NCBI RefSeq assembly: GCF_014852585.1
Contig: NZ_JACVBX010000011.1
Location: forward strand, 62,001-126,000
Source of the DNA: Pseudomonas sp. PDM18
GTDB taxonomy: Bacteria > Pseudomonadota > Gammaproteobacteria > Pseudomonadales > Pseudomonadaceae
Direction: 5' to 3'
Length of the DNA: 64,000 nt
In this document: piece after piece, positions 63,808 to 64,000 of the stretch
Position numbering within the stretch: the first letter of the stretch is position 1
How the letters are laid out: each line of letters begins with the position of its first letter
Made by a program: the position numbers and the translations under genes
Notes under the pieces: model-generated
The model's input: the letters and a program-made list of their open reading frames with translations, nothing else
Databases searched by the model: none
What the model was told of the DNA's origin: nothing

Positions 63808-64000
63808 ATGAGCACCCTGTTCGAACCCTTGCGCCTGCCCAACGGGCAGGTGATCCGCAACCGCATCGCCAAGGCGGCGATGGAAGAAAACCTCGCCGAT
63901 GCCGACCACGCGCCCGGCGATACGCTGCTGAGTCTCTACCAGCGCTGGGCCGAGGGCGGTGCCGGGCTGATCATCACCGGCAACGTGATGGTCGACCGCC
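63808..64000 (+). CDS. NADH:flavin oxidoreductase/Old Yellow Enzyme family, 5' part only
   Basis: The first 64 codons are present before the window ends. MSTLFEPLRLPNGQVIRNRI and AAMEENLADADHAPGD, then AEGGAGLIITGNVMVDR, are the start of an Old Yellow Enzyme barrel (FMN-binding, reduces activated C=C bonds). GGAGACGCGAATCC precedes the ATG, 29 bases after the amidohydrolase stop, so it belongs to the rightward operon. It may reduce an enone or dienoate intermediate. Confidence 0.88.
   Translation, partial: MSTLFEPLRLPNGQVIRNRIAKAAMEENLADADHAPGDTLLSLYQRWAEGGAGLIITGNVMVDR

Overview
The window is high-GC DNA from a Pseudomonas of the P. aeruginosa group. The clearest sign is the chromosomal core at about 31-50 kb: a DEDD exonuclease, a 3-hydroxyisobutyrate-dehydrogenase-like gene, a DUF486 gene, a YkgJ-like gene, a START-domain gene, divergent gltA, sdhCDAB-sucAB-lpd-sucCD, then a BraB/BrnQ carrier. 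From memory this is the P. aeruginosa order. Almost every real gene is placed by family motifs plus a ribosome binding site. No tRNA, rRNA, CRISPR array or intact insertion sequence was seen.

Layout. (1) 0-12.8 kb: mixed housekeeping and accessory genes (tamB, an MgtA-type P-type ATPase, a periplasmic binding protein, an SNase-like protein, an aldo/keto reductase divergent from a LysR regulator, a chloroperoxidase-like hydrolase, a coiled-coil protein, a VOC protein and a deleted membrane-protein remnant). (2) 12.9-24.1 kb: ten leftward genes for organosulfur scavenging. They are three SfnB-family acyl-CoA-dehydrogenase-like flavoproteins, two NtaA/DszA-type flavin monooxygenases, two MetQ-like binding proteins and two MetI-like permeases, but only one MetN-like ATPase. 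A possible sigma-54 promoter and a 16-bp palindrome lie upstream. (3) 24.2-31.7 kb: YbaK, an unknown protein, YciI and PhnB-like proteins, an AraC regulator divergent from a YtcJ-like amidohydrolase-CobW pair, PpnP and an exonuclease. (4) 31.8-49.6 kb: the TCA core. It has a decayed GH31 alpha-glucosidase remnant just upstream and good sigma-70 promoters for gltA and sdhC. (5) 49.6 kb to the end: a catabolic cluster organised around a TetR regulator. Leftward are TetR, extradiol dioxygenase, FAH-family hydrolase, acyl-CoA synthetase, metallo-beta-lactamase-fold lipoprotein, DUF1302 and DUF1329. Rightward are two flavoprotein hydroxylases, an SCP2-like protein, an ACMSD-like amidohydrolase and an Old Yellow Enzyme cut by the window edge.

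How it works together (inference). Region 5 looks like a regulon for uptake, CoA activation, hydroxylation, meta-cleavage and hydrolysis of a hydrophobic aromatic or alicyclic compound. Two copies of an 18-bp TTGAACAC-N2-GTGTTCAA palindrome lie between the divergent operons and are the likely TetR operators. Several catabolic genes in regions 3 and 5 carry AACAACAA-type runs beside their start codons, which match the Hfq/Crc catabolite-repression motif of Pseudomonas. That would place these accessory pathways below preferred substrates feeding the TCA cycle encoded between them. Region 2 should release sulfur from sulfones or sulfonates under sulfate limitation.

The best candidates for undescribed biology are the substrate and chemistry of the TetR-controlled cluster, and the organosulfur operon in which two import systems appear to share one ATPase.
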